This document shows positions 22,389 through 35,084 of a DNA stretch of 64,000 bases, piece after piece (positions within the stretch are counted from its first letter, which is position 1; each line of letters starts with the position of its first letter). Source of the stretch: Chamaecrista fasciculata (Eukaryota; Streptophyta; Magnoliopsida; Fabales; Fabaceae); the NCBI GenBank assembly GCA_003254925.1, contig QANZ01001255.1, positions 1 through 64,000 on the forward strand, read 5' to 3'. Under the pieces are notes generated by a model, which saw only the letters and a program-made list of their open reading frames with translations, was not told the DNA's origin and did not search any database. The translations under genes were made by a program, and so were the position numbers.

Positions 22389-24313
22389 TCTATACTATAT
22401 ACTATAGTTACTTATAGTTACACATCCATATTTATTTGCAATCACTTTCCTTTCTAAGTATTTTATGAATTAGATAGACTTTGTCCAAATTATTATAGAT
22501 TTAAGTTATTTTTTATTTATACTTTAAATAGTTGCTAATTTGTCTTCAAATTTTATTTTAACCCCATGTATATATGCATTTAGTTATCAATTCAAAGCTT
22601 TTACATGCCAACTAAGAATAGTACATTTGGGCTTCTGGATTGGCTTCGTAAGTAACTAGCCACCAGCTTCCCAAGCAATTGTCAAATTTTCATCTTTCAA
22701 TGCTTTTTCCTTTAGACATTTAGTTGCAAACCACTTGAAGACAACAAATTATCAGAAACAGCATTCAGAGAATTTGGCAAAGCAACAGAGTGTTGGTTCC
22801 AGCCAAGAAGTTGCGCAGTCACAGCCTCAAGAATCTTCTTTTATTGATAACTTAATTCCACCTCCGCCTTCACTGGGTAGAAATTATTTTTTATTTAGAA
22901 TAGCTTTTTATTATCATGAATGTCATATCTCATGATTAAATGATCATCTTACTTATCAGGTCATGTATAGATGACAAAAGCCTTCACTGCAATATTTTTT
23001 CTTTTTTTAAAAACATTTTGTTGATTGTTACTTAGCTGAACCTCTGAAATTGAAATTGAGAGATCTTGTGTTTACTTCATTACCAATACCATTGTAGTAT
23101 GTTTTCTTTGGTTCTACAAATTTTCGAGCTAATAATATTTTTGTTCTGCATCTACTGCCATTTGCTAAGATCCCATGTGACAAGTTCCACAGTTGTTATG
23201 TCTATCTATGCGTTAATTACCATGACATACAAATTAGACTAACATTTTAATCACTACTTGTAAGTAAGTAAATAAATTATTACTAAACTAGATATGACTA
23301 TGTTATATGTAGCTTGAGCTTTTCAATAATCATGTACAAGAAAACTTTAATTTGGCCATGATTAAATTATTTATAAAAGTACATATTAAAATGAAAAACA
23401 AAAAAACCATAGATTATGTATTTCAGTTATGCATAAAAATGGTTGGTGAATACTTTATAGCTGTTTAAACTGATGCTTAACAAGCATTTTCTTGGAACAT
23501 GTTTCCATGTTTGGAATTCTTTTCGTAATTTCCCAAACATGTTTGCTTATAAATTTCTGATGTGTTTTTTTACAGAATCTTCTAATATATCTTATAGTGC
23601 TTCTTATACCTCTAATACATTGAACTTGTTATTTGCGAGGCAGAATTTAAGCGCGATTTTGAAATGATGATGATTAGTATTTGTAAAGGGAATCATCATT
23701 ATTACATGTTGCTCAGATTGTTTCATAATTCTTAAGCATGAATTTAGTTCTGCTATGGAAGTTGGTCCTTGATTGTGGTAGACCTAGGAACTATTGGTAC
23801 AAAGCTACTATATGGATCAAGTATGCTGATCCACATTTGAATGGTTATTTCTAGTATTCTTTCATGTTTTAAAATTGATTTTTCTTGTGAATACATTAGT
23901 AGAGCCTTCTTGTTGTATCAAAATTGTGTACAGAAGAGGAATGACCTTGAACTTATTTTCCATGCATGATGTTGCAGGCATCATCAATGAAACGAGATAC
24001 ATGAAAGCATAAATAGTTACTTTTTGCTATGTTTTATGAGGCTTATACTATGATACGCAGTTTGTTAATCCACGTTAATTACTATATATTTGTGGCTGTG
24101 GTTTAGTTAGCCATTGTCACGTAAGAACCACGGAAAATGCTGGGTGGCTATATCAGTAGATTTGAAATTAGAAGGTTCTATTGATGATACAACTTGGAAC
24201 AACATGGGTATTCCTTTGCAAGAACATTCTATAATCTATGGATGCTATCTAGCTTTATTGGTGTTTATGAATTAATAAAATGCGTGCAACGAACGCACGT
24301 AAACTCCACTAGT
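22389..24313 (+). mobile_element. Candidate non-autonomous Helitron (3' end clear, 5' end tentative)
   Basis: The right end has the Helitron marks: a 7-bp stem hairpin (24281-24301, TGCGTGC...GCACGTA), about nine bases, then CTAG followed by T. The proposed left end, TCTATACTATATACTATAG after an A, fits the usual 5'-TC start but was picked by eye. No Rep/helicase is encoded. An exon-like piece lies inside at about 22735-22876. Confidence 0.55.
22735..22876 (+). pseudogene. Exon-like fragment inside candidate Helitron
   Basis: An open stretch encodes a Q/S-rich peptide ending FIDNLIPPPPSLG and stops at a plausible donor 'actgg/gtagaa'. The family is not recognised. Its position inside the candidate Helitron suggests a captured host exon, but it may be chance. 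Confidence 0.25.
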
Positions 24314-24639
24314 ATAAAATAAATAATGAGTATACCTCAGGCCGGACTGGTCTACAAGTACTAGACCCGGGACCGGCCAGATCTAAGACTCAGACTGGCA
24401 CAGATCGGATTTTGTTCACCCCTAGTCAATGGCTTCAACTGGATAAATAAAGAACTCATCAAATTTAACCTATATTTCTGATTTCATCACATTTGAGTTT
24501 GAAACAAAAGAAATATGACCATATTCAATGATTAGGAACCAATTACGAAACTCACTAAAGACCAACACTAAACAAAAGCAACTTCTTTCTCTCTCTCTTG
24601 AAGTTGCTTTTGTTTAATTCAATTATAATCTTAATTTAT

Positions 24640-25080
24640 TTTTTATTTTTACGTTTTGATCCTATTATATAAGGAAAATGACCTTAATGTACAAAACTAA
24701 AACTTTTGGGGGACGAAAGTTTATTTTTCTTTTTTGAAAAAATGGATGGAAAACGTTTGAGGGACCAATTGTGCCAAGTTTTGGAAAACTGAGGGATCAA
24801 TATGGAACAAAAAATAACTGAGGGACCAATTTGGAACATTGAGCATAACTGAGGGACCAAAATAGAACTTTGGCTATGTTTTATTTATCCAGTCATGTGC
24901 CACGTGTTCAATCCAGAAAAAAAAATTGACACAGGAAAAAAAAATTGACACGTCAGCATTTTCTGTCCACATAATTAATGGAGTCAAACTTTCGGGTAAA
25001 ATTGACACCAATGTTTCACATTGGGAGCATAACTGAAAATGACCCCAAACGTTAGGGGCACCAAAGGGTCTTTTGTCTTT
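24640..25080. mobile_element. Degraded MULE end related to the Pack-MULE
   Basis: 24680-24878 resembles the right terminal repeat of the Pack-MULE ('ttgagggaccaattgtgccaag', 'aactgagggaccaa', 'aaatagaactttggc'). It is followed at 24990-25075 by an end like that of the element at 48272 ('cataactgaaaatgacccc', 'ggggcaccaaagggtc'). No partner arm or TSD was found for either. Confidence 0.5.
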
Positions 25081-25739
25081 ATTTAATTTTAGTTTCAGGT
25101 TTAGAAGGTTTGGAGTGTCGGGGTAGGTGATGTATTGTTAAAAGGCGGAACACACATTGTTCGTGTGTGCCAAGTTTTACAAATTCATAGGCAGGATTTT
25201 CGCTTCTGTAAGATTTGTTATATAAATTATAGATGATAATATCATTTATGTAAATTTAGTTTAACATACAATTTCTTTTAGGTGTAGGCTTAGAGTGTGA
25301 GATTTTCCTTGCATTTCGTGCCGGTAACGTGTGTAGGCTTTTGGTTGTGACATAATAAGTGAGTTCATAAAAAGAAAAAAAATTGTATTTTTTATTTTTT
25401 AAAGAATCTTCAGTTTGTGATTTAAAAAATATTTTTCTTTCTCTGCCAATGGACTAATTATTATATGGATGAGAGAGAAATCAGTTATATCTATTGTCGA
25501 GATATGAGATAATGGTAAAAATCAAACAAAATCTTATTTTGAATTAACAGTGAAACAAATGATAAAATTTAAAAAGCAAAACAAAAAAAAAAGGTTTAAG
25601 AACCAAATCGAAAATTGCCTTACAGTTTAAGAACCCAAAATAAAGTTTTGACCTTTTCAAATATAATATAGATACAATATGGTCCCAAAATTAAAGTTTT
25701 GACCTTTTCAAATAAAGTTTTACCTTATAATTTATTTTA

Positions 25740-26159
25740 GGTCAAAATGTGCTTTAGGTCCATAACTTTTGCTCACGTATCAATTTTGTCTCAAAAATTT
25801 TTTTTACACTTTTGATCCAATATCTTTTAGTTAGGTTGCAAATTTGGTCTTGTGTCACTTTTGGTACCACATCTTTTAATCAAGTTACAGAATTTGTCAC
25901 ATATCTTTGCAAAAAGTTCCACAATGACACCTGATCCAAAGATATATGGGTCTAATTTTACACTTGACCCAAAGATATGAGACCAACATGACCAAAAGAT
26001 ATGACACCAATTCTACAATCTGACTCAACCAAAAGTACAACATGAGACCAAATTTGCAATATCAACAAAAGATATAGCACAAAAAATGCAACAAAAAAGT
26101 GATAAGATCAAATTAAGAGTTGGAAAAAAAAGTTATGGGATCAAAAGTACATTTTGGTC
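25740..26159. mobile_element. MULE foldback MITE, family M (copy 5), just upstream of the LRR-RLK gene
   Basis: Inverted arms begin GGTCAAAATGTGCTTTAGG and end near CATTTTGGTC. The 9-bp duplication TTTATTTTA (25731-25739, 26160-26168) is perfect. It lies about 70 bp before the likely transcribed leader of the receptor-kinase gene, so it may be part of that promoter. Confidence 0.8.
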
Positions 26160-26229
26160 TTTATTTTATAGATTTTTTTTTAAATTGAAAATTACAATCT
26201 ATCAGTAAACGCAGTTTCCCTAAAAGCGA

Positions 26230-27036
26230 AGTTGTCTTTGAAAAGTCTCTCACTTTTTTTTTGGTTATTGCGGTTTTGCCTCTTGTTCATGCAACACCAA
26301 CCTACCTAATAATTCTCTCATTTTTTGTCTCTCTCTTTCAGATTCTTCCTCATTCGCCATTCTCACTCTGCATTCTGCTATGCTACTTTCTCCTCACGAT
26401 TTTCAACTTCCTCTCCGCTTTTCACTCTGAAAACGACAACAACTTTGTGGGGTTTGGGCTTCTTCTTCTTCTTCATGCCTATATGCTTCGTCATTCAACT
26501 TCACTGGATTTCAGTTACGAGGTAGGTTTTCTTTTGCTTACTTATTCTTCTCTCTATTTTCCCCTTATTTTAATTTCCGGCAACTAAACCCTTCTTTGCA
26601 TTTCAGTGATGTACTTAGGTTTATGGTCATATGATTCAGTAGAACTTCAATTTTGTTGAGGTTTTAGTTCAATTCGAGGGCTAAAGTGCTATTCGGACTG
26701 CATTTTTTCTCTGTTTGGTATTTCCTGTGCCTGCATTGTCTTTAAGCCATAGTGTTCAAGGTTCTTACGTTTTAGTTTGTCGATTGGAAGTAGGAAGGAT
26801 ACAATTGGTGTTTTATAAGAGTCAATTAAGCTAAAAGTACATAGATGGGAGATCCCTTTGGTTCTTAGTTTGTATGAGATATACCAACTACTTAATAATA
26901 GTTTTAAAATCCTGAATTGGGTTGTAATTTTGCTGTGAACTTTATTATAGTTCCAATGTGGTTACTCACTCACTCACTCGCAGTATTTTATGCCCATCTT
27001 GTTTTGATGCTTGGAGTAGGAGCTACCGGGGGAGGA
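26230..27036 (+). promoter_or_regulatory. Likely 5' leader (with probable intron) of the LRR-RLK gene
   Basis: 26240-26521 is CT-rich and exon-like and ends at a plausible donor 'acgag/gtaggt'. The following stretch to about 26990 is T-rich and intron-like. The transcription start and the acceptor are not certain. No protein is predicted from this part with confidence. Confidence 0.4.
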
Positions 27037-30000
27037 ATGCAGGTACACTGTTTGATGATATTCTTCTTCTGGTTGACTGCATTGGGGAATCCAGATATTG
27101 ATGCATTACTTGAACTGAAGAAGAGCATTCAGAATGATCCTTCTGGCATAGTTGTTAATTCTTGGGACTCCAGGTCTCTAGCTTCCGATGGATGCCCGAA
27201 GAATTGGTATGGGATATTATGTACTGAAGGCAATATCATATCAATCACTCTGGATAATGCTGGTTTGGTTGGAGACTTTAATTTCCATGCTATTAATGGC
27301 CTTAAAATGCTTCGGAACTTGTCAGTTACGAACAACCAATTCACAGGAAGTGTCTTACATTTCAGTCCAATGGAATCACTTGAATCACTTGATCTATCCC
27401 TCAACAAGTTTCAAGGGTTGGTGCCCTCTGACCTGCTTGAATTACATAATTTAGTGTATCTGAATCTTTCTTCAAATCAATTCGAAGGAACTCTTCCTGC
27501 TGGCTTCAACAAACTTGAGCAGTTGAAGTATTTAGATTTTCACTCTAATAGCTTCTCTGGGGATATTATGGGCATTTTATCTCATATGGGCAGTGTGGTT
27601 CATGTTGACCTAAGCAATAACAGGTTTTCTGGTTCACTGGATTTAGGACTTGGTAACAACTCCTTTCTCTCCTCGATTAAATATTTAAATATTAGCCACA
27701 ATTCCTTGGTTGGCCAGCTGTTTGCTCATGATGGGATGCCGTACCTCGACAACTTGGAGGTCTTTGATGCTAGTTCTAACCAGTTAGTGGATAATATACC
27801 TTCCTTCTCATTTGTGGTATCTCTACGGATTCTTCGGCTAGAATGCAACAAGTTATCTGGTTCTCTCCCAGAAGGTTTACTGAAAGAGAGTTCAATGATG
27901 TTGTCTGAGTTGGATCTTAGTCAAAACAAGATTGAAGGTAGTTTGACTCTGTTTTCTTACTTGAACACCAAATAATATTCTAATTTTGAAGTTGAACATG
28001 TTTCCATTTATCGAATAGCCATAAGCCTATACTCATGGTGCTTTGAGTCTGATTGTTATATATTTGTAGCTATTGAGTCTCCTAACTTATCATAATGCAC
28101 AAATAAAGCCATTATCAGCATAAAACAATATTTTTGGTCATTGAACCTTCAAATTTGTATTTGCAACAGTATTATGCAATTCAGCCCCTTCTGGCTGGAA
28201 GAATCTTTTTTAACTTTCATTTCGTGGGAAAGAATGATAATATCAAATCTGATCTTTCTAGGAAGAATGTCTGTTGAAAGAGATGTTGTTCTTGATCTGG
28301 GCAGGCACAATTAAGAAAATGCAACGTTCTTAAACTAATTATTTGTAATAATGTATATAAATTTTTGCAGAAGCTTGATATCTTGTTAATTTTGTCATCT
28401 TCCTTTCTATCACATTATTCAACATTTTTGTTTATTTATCGATTCTATTCATTAGTTGTTAGTCTTACATATTATACAGGTTTACATTTGGAGAAAGCTT
28501 AAATGCAGTGTTTGAGGTTTGCTTTTAGGTTCTCTGGGAAAACAGGACATAAGGATATTTTTCACAATTTAGCACTAAAAGTGATTCTTTTCAGAAGCAT
28601 AAACGAGCTTTGCTTGAGTTTTCTCCTTAAAATATTGGTTGATTGCTCAAACTAGTCCTATATCTATGCCCCTTATTTTATTTTGGTCCATTATGTTTCT
28701 GAAGTTTCGAATTGGTCCTATTTGTTTGCAACTTGTTTCAAATTGGTTGACATTTGGTTTTGTTAAATTTCCGTTAAATGATGATGTGGCACTCCGAAGT
28801 GGCCTTTTCTCTCTCCTAATTAGCCCTCTCTCTCCTGAATGGCCCACATCTCTCTTCTTCGTCACCCCCCTCTCAATCTCTCTCTCCGTTGCATCCTTCT
28901 TCTTTTTCTCCTCTTCCTATTTCTGCCATTGTTATTGGAGAGGGAGAGATTGAGAATAAATAAAAGGGCGGCCAAGTGCACGAGACTCCCACTAAGTGGG
29001 GTCTGGGGAGGGTCAAGATGTACGCAGCCTTACCCCTGCTTTACAGAGAGGCTGTTTTTAAGATTTGAACCCGTGACCTCTTGGTTTCCAGGAAGCAACC
29101 TTACCGTTGCGCCAAGGCTCACCCTCTTAAAAAAAAAAGAAAGAAAGAAATAGAGAGAGATCCTATCCTTGTAGGAGGAGGAAGAAGAAAAAGAAAAAGA
29201 AAGTTTAGAAATAGAGAGACTGAGAGAGATATAATAAAGTTGAGAGAGAGAAGAAGCAACCGTAGTCGGAGAGAGAGTGGATTCAGAGAAAGAGAGGAAA
29301 ATGAAGAAGAGAAGAGAGAGAGATAGAGATGAAGGCCACCAAGGAGAGAGAGGGCCAATTAGGAGAGAGAAAATGCCACATTACAGTGCCACATCATCAT
29401 TTAACTGAAACATTAACGGAACCTAGTGTCATAATCAATTTGAAACAAGTTCCATAGGTATAGGACCAATTTAAAACTTCTGAAACATCTTGGATCAAAA
29501 TAAAATCATGGGGATAGATATTAGATCAATTTAAGCATTCAATGTAAAATATTTGAGCTATTTCAATGTTCCATTTTCCTTGCCTTCTCTTCCTTTATGA
29601 TTATTAAGATAACCTTTTCTTCTCTGCAGGTCCCATTGGAAGCATTACCTCTTTAACTCTGAAGAGGCTTAATTTATCCTCAAATAAGCTGTCAGGACCT
29701 TTACCTTTTAAGGTAGGATACTGTGCCATAATAGATTTAAGTAATAACATGCTGTCAGGTGACTTGTCGAGGATAAAGTTTTGGGGTAATTATGTTGAGG
29801 TAGTTCAATTGAGTTCAAACGCATTAACAGGAATGCTGCCAAATCAAACTTCCCAGTTTTTAAGGTTGACTAGACTTGAGATATCCAATAACTCATTGGA
29901 GGGTGCCCTCCCGCCAGTCTTGGGATCATACCCAGAACTAAAAGAGATTGATCTTAGCTTCAACCTTCTTTCTGGGTCCCTCCTTCCAAGCTTTTTTGCC

Positions 30001-32808
30001 TCAACCAAATTGACCAAACTTAACCTCTCGCACAACAAGATTTCTGGGTCAATATCTATACAAGAAGTCCGAGATAACCCACTAGTTGGAAATTCTGGTC
30101 TGGTGTCTCTTGATCTTTCATTCAACAACTTGAGTGGGCTTTTACCACCAGAAATAAGTAGGCTTCACAATTTGGAAAGTCTCGATCTATGTAATAACCA
30201 ATTTGAAGGTACTATTCCTAATGAACTTCCAGATGAACTGAGAGAATTCAATGTGTCCTTCAATAACTTTTCAGGTGCTGTGCCTGGTAAATTGATGAAG
30301 TTTCCAGAATCAGCATTTCATCCAGGAAACTCTTTGCTGATATTTTCACATTCGCCTATAACACCAAAAGATGTTGCTGACCTAGGTCAGAGCGGACAGG
30401 GGCCACATATGAAATCCACAACTAGGATTGCTTTGTTTGCAAGTTTGGTTTCTGGTGCGTTTGTGATGGCTGTTGTGGTTATAACAATTTATTATAAGGT
30501 TCACTGTCAAAATCAAACAACATCTGAAGAAAGTAGAGACAAAAATGTTGCCCAAGAAAGTTCTTTGGCATCTTCTGGTAGAGAAGTACCTAACAGAAAA
30601 GTAGAAGTTATATCTTCGTCAAATTTGTATCCTAATCCTAAACCATCATTCCAAAAGGGATCTGCTGATGATGCCATGGTAAAGACAACAAAAGATTTTG
30701 ACTCTTCTGAATTTGTTAAGAATGATGAAGGAATATCTTCTCCAATGTCTTTTTTATCAGCTTCAAATCCTTCATCTTCTAGAAGCCATCCATTCGAGAA
30801 TTTCAATGCCCTCAAAATATGCTCCCCAGAAAAATCAGTTGGAGATTTGAATCTATTTGATGGATCTTTGGAGCTCACTGCAGAAGAATTTTCAAGTGCT
30901 ACAGCAGAAGTTATTGGTAGGAGCTGTCATGGAGCACTATACAAAGCTACACTTAACTCTGGTCATGTATTGGCTGTCAAAATGCTAAAGGATGGAATAG
31001 CTAAAAATAAAAAGGAGTTTGCAAGGGAAGTTAGAAAACTTGGGACTATCAAGCATCCGAGTTTGGTTTCTCTTCAGGGATACTACTTGGGTCCCAAGGA
31101 GAGTGACAAATTCATTATATCCAATTTTATCAATGCACAATCTTTGGACTTCTGTCTTCATGGTAAGATTCTGAATATTTTTTTTAATCTATATGTTTGT
31201 ATATAACATGCTGATTCTGCTGCACTTCTGTTGAAGAATCATGGGGAAATAAAGAAAATGAATAATTTCATTTACTACTTTATCAAGTCTTTGTGACCTC
31301 AGAGTCAAAACTTCACATGGAATGAGGTCTCTGTTGATGAACTAGAATACTGCTCACAGTTCAATTAGAAGATTAAGTTTGCAATTAATATATTTATTTT
31401 ACAATGAATATTTTAGTCTATGTTGCAATGAATGATTGCTACTGCTCTTGGATAATGATTTGAGGTTAATACATTTAGTGAAGATGCAAGTGAAACTAGA
31501 TTTTTTTTTTCTTTTTGCCAAACATTCCTGCAGATGCATCAAAGAAAAGGTACAATCTGGAAATCATGAACGAAATAGATGCCACACTATTCTGGCTTTT
31601 CAAATATCTTTGTGTAAGATTTATTTGCCTGTCTCAACATAGTAAAATAATCCTAAATATGATTGTTAGAGATGTAGGAATTAGTTATTCTTGTTTGATA
31701 GTTTAAACTTATCGGAGGATTGGTTTGTTAATATGGTATTAATTAGCTGTTTTCAACCAGGCGTTGAAGTGTTATAGTATGATTATTTCGACCTCCATAT
31801 TTCAATGTCAATGATGTGAGAGGGCATATTAGAGATTAAAATCTATTTTTGGCCATTCACTCAATGTTTTAGACTCTAGGTTGAAATGGTTCTTTGACCT
31901 GATTTATGTGGTTTATCCAAACATTTTATGCATCCCATATTTGTTAATTTAATCAGCTGGAGCCGCTTAACTATTACTTCAAAGATTCTGTTTATATTAT
32001 TATGCTATTTGAGAGTGAATTTCCTTGTATTTGAATTTTGAAGAGAATGATATTCTTTAAGTCTCTTAACAAGTTAGGATCGGTTCTGTCATGTAGGTCT
32101 TAATCACTTAACATCTACCATGGAATCTCCAAATGCATGGAAACTTTTTTATTTGATAGTTCCTATTGTTATTTTTGCTATTATTATTTTAATTAAATAA
32201 TTAATTTTTTATTGGTTGAGGCAGAGGGAAGAAGTGTTCATCCGATGTCTCTTGATGAAAGGCTCAGGGTGGCTGTAGCTGTGGCGCAATGTTTGAATTA
32301 CCTTCATAATGAGAAAGCCATACCACATGGCAATCTCAAATCCACAAACATTCTACTTGAATCTCCTAACCGAAACGTACTTCTCACTGATTACAGCCTG
32401 CATCGGATACTAACTGCTGCCGGTACAGCCGAGCAAGTTCTAAATGCGGGTGCTCTTGGGTACCGGCCTCCCGAGTTCGCTAGCTCAAGCAAACCATGCC
32501 CGTCCTTGAAGAGCGATGTGTATGCGTTTGGGGTTATCTTGTTAGAGCTCCTAACAGGAAAAGGTTCTGGAGACATTGTTTCAGGAATCCCTGGGTTGGT
32601 TGATCTTGTTGAATGGGTGAGGTTTTTGGCACACGAGAATCGTGCCGGCGAGTGCTTTGACAGGCTGCTATTGGACAAGCATGGCGGGGCAGAACAACTG
32701 CCAAGACCTCTTGATGATATGCTGAAGGTTGCACTTAGATGCATCCTTCCAGCATCCGAGAGGCCTGACATGAAAACAGTTTTCGAAGATCTTTCAACAA
32801 TAAGATAA
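27037..32808 (+). CDS. LRR receptor-like pseudokinase (AT2G27060-like), 3 coding exons
   Basis: Predicted plasma-membrane receptor-like protein of 1005 residues. Exons are 27037-27937, 29630-31162 and 32225-32808; introns have GT-AG borders and the phases join cleanly. I chose the ATG at 27037 (MQVHCLMIFFFWLTALG) because it gives a signal peptide directly before the LRRNT cap (about 20-58, with DGCPKNWYGILC). The frame is open upstream to 26917, so an earlier start is possible. About 20 leucine-rich repeats follow to about 540, a transmembrane helix at about 567-589, a Ser-rich juxtamembrane stretch, then a kinase-like domain from about 727 to the end. The usual nucleotide-binding lysine is present (AVK, K751). 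The catalytic HRD is HGN (846-848) and DFG is DYS (867-869), so phosphotransfer is unlikely and a scaffold or co-receptor role is more probable. The order and wording of the repeats match Arabidopsis AT2G27060 as I remember it. Intron 1 holds a MULE and a SINE. Confidence 0.9.
28637..29544. mobile_element. MULE-type foldback element in intron 1 of the LRR-RLK gene
   Basis: Inverted arms of about 190 bp are flanked by a perfect 9-bp duplication TAAAATATT (28628-28636, 29545-29553). The pairing includes 'ttaaatgatgatgtggcac' against its complement on the right. A SINE has inserted into the middle. The host splice sites at 27938 and 29629 are untouched. Confidence 0.82.
28962..29131 (-). mobile_element. 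Au-like tRNA-derived SINE, nested in the MULE
   Basis: Read on the minus strand it has box A 'ttggcgcaacggtaagg' and box B 'gtcacgggttcaaatc'. A body follows with 'gcaggggtaaggctgcgtac' and 'ccctccccagaccccact', and the end is 'ttggccgcccttt'. These words are typical of the plant Au SINE type. TSD not resolved because the flank is purine-rich and repetitive. Confidence 0.75.
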
Positions 32809-32947
32809 AAGTATCTTACCATAATGACCTTATGATCATTAACACCATTATCCCTAGAGGTTTCGTTTGTTTGTGCTATATTTTGTTCATAATTTTTTGT
32901 CCATTTGTGAGAACTCTTCCCTAAGCAGTGTGGCAGGTCAGCTTAGA

Positions 32948-32953
32948 AATAAA
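32948..32953 (+). terminator. Candidate polyadenylation signal of the LRR-RLK gene
   Basis: An AATAAA lies 140 bp after the stop codon at 32808 within a T-rich stretch. Plant signals are loose, so this is a guess at the 3' end. Confidence 0.4.
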
Positions 32954-33218
32954 GTTCTTTGGAGGTAAATTCATTTTTTTTCAACCATTGAGAGGGCAGA
33001 TTGTATATTGTTTGAAATTCAGTTACATCATCTGGAAAATCATATTGCTAATCCTAGAGATTTACTGAGAATCGATTCTCACTCTAATATTTTTTAGACT
33101 CTGTAATGCAAAATAGAGCAGGTGGTGCAGTGATAGCAATGATGGCCCTTCTTAGGGGAACATTTATCATCATCTGTGGAGCTATCTTAGCCTAGCTTGC
33201 TAGTTATATTTTGTTATA

Positions 33219-33578
33219 GGCCAAAGTGCACTTTTTGTCCCATGACTTTTTTTGTTGCACTTTTGGTTTCATATCTTTGGGTCATGTTGCAGAATCAGTC
33301 CCATATATTTTGGTTAAGTTGCATAATTGGTCCCATATATTCGCGTCAGGTGTAGAATCAGTCTCGTATCTTTGGATTAGGTGAGACTAACGGTGAAATT
33401 TTTTGCAAAGATATGAGACCAATTTTGCAACCTAATCAAAAGATATAAGATCAAATGTGATACAGGACCAAATTTGCAACTTTTTGCAAAGTTATGGGAT
33501 TAAAAGTGCAACAAAAGAAGTTATGGGACCAAATTGAGACCTGATCCAAAGTTATGAGACCAAAAATGCACTTTGACC
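33219..33578. mobile_element. MULE foldback MITE, family M (copy 6), downstream of the LRR-RLK gene
   Basis: The ends GGCCAAAGTGCACTTTTTG and ATGCACTTTGACC are inverted. A 10-bp duplication TTTTGTTATA flanks them (33209-33218, 33579-33588). Confidence 0.83.
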
Positions 33579-33588
33579 TTTTGTTATA

Positions 33589-34029
33589 TTTCATCATCTG
33601 AACTAGGCTATGTGTGGCTTTTTGAGGTTGAGCATCTTGTATCCAAATGCTTGATGTATTAAGATAATAAAGTTTTAAATTTTGAGGCTACATGACTCAC
33701 TCTTGTTTATAATTGTCTATCTTTATTTTTATTTCTTGTTGGGATGTCACACAGCCCAACCCAATTCATCATCAATGTAACCTAGTATGCAAACTTCTCT
33801 AGATATATTCATTGAGTGAGTCTATGCTAATAATGGACAAAATAAACAAATGAAGAAATTCAAATATTAAAATACCGTATTCTTTTTAATTTTTGAAGCC
33901 GATCAGAATGTTTAAAAATGCGTAGAAATTAAAGTAGAATCATCTTTTTATAACATTTCAATTACAAGATACATAAGAATAAAATAAATAAAGCAAAAGA
34001 ACAAAACGTTACGAACAATAGAAAAAAAC
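33589..34029. other. AT-rich spacer; no gene seen
   Basis: No reading frame or repeat end could be supported. Confidence 0.4.
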
Positions 34030-34479
34030 GCCAACGTCTCAAATTGGTCCCTTTGGGGTAGGTTTTAAATCGGTGTCTTTCATTTGTTTTAAATTGGTCT
34101 TATATGTTTTGGTGATGTTTCAAATTTGTTCCAAAAATACTCTTGAGACGCGATTTGACCTTATTTGCTAATGATCTTAATTGGTTAGAGAAAAAAAGAA
34201 AACTCTTCAAGAGTTAATGCATAACTTTAAATTCGTCGCATTCGGACTTTAAACGAGAGAGATATGACCAATTTCACTTGTTCGATTGTAAAACGTAGGT
34301 GGATATACAAGACCCGGTCCAGTCAGGGGGTGTTCGGGCCGGGTTCGAGTCTATCTTTTCTAGACCCGGCCCGACTTGGGGTATGTTCATTTTTTTTTTT
34401 AATTTTTTTATTTTTTACTATATATATATATTTATATTTTCTACTACTAAATATTTTTTTAATTGTAATAAATACATAT

Positions 34480-34959
34480 TGATACATCACTATTTGGGCG
34501 TACGCCTAAGTAACCCTCGAACCGGGCCCCTCCAAACCTAACAAGGTGCACTGGAACCATTCGAGTGCCCATCTGAACATTAGAGGCATCCGTGCTCCGC
34601 CTTGGGTCACAGCGCGCGCCTCCGGACTAACGCAGTCACCCACGGCTGCCTTGTCCCGCAAACTTCGCTGAGGGAAATCGTGGGTCACGACCTTAGTCAC
34701 ACCCACGATCTCCAGTTTCCTGGCGCCCGCCAAGCGAGACGACACGCAATCACCCACGATTGCCTTGCTCCGCAAATCTCGGTCTCCATCACCTCCGCTG
34801 GTGGAGATCGTGTCTGGCTACGTGGTGCGCCCCGCGCGCTGACCACCTCTCTCCCCCTGCTCTATAAATAGAGCTCCACTCAACAGTTTAAGGTTAGCTC
34901 CACTCTCGCAGCCTACATCCGTTGAACTAGGTAAGTGCAGCCCATTTTCTAGTTTATCA
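34480..34959 (+). mobile_element. Family B (Gypsy, Tat lineage) solo LTR, short variant
   Basis: Starts TGATACATCACTATTTGGGCG and ends TAGTTTATCA, flanked by a perfect 5-bp duplication CATAT (34475-34479, 34960-34964). At 480 bp it is about 125 bp shorter than the other family B LTRs, and it diverges in the first part. It contains the TATA box 'ctctataaatagagc' near 34860. Confidence 0.88.
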
Positions 34960-35084
34960 CATATGTATTATTATTTTTATCAATTGTATATTAAAAACTA
35001 CATAAAATATATAGTTGATCTCAATTAATCAATATTTTTTAACAAATAAATCAAATTAAATATCTTTATTAATAAAAACATCAT

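Noticed and set aside
26261..26587. 108-codon frame before the receptor gene
   Set aside because: Hydrophobic by composition of a CT-rich leader. It ends in the probable leader intron and does not join the receptor frame.
29081..29326. Arg/Glu-rich reading frame in intron 1 of the receptor gene
   Set aside because: It is read from GA-rich low-complexity DNA in the MULE loop beside the SINE. No start context or domain.
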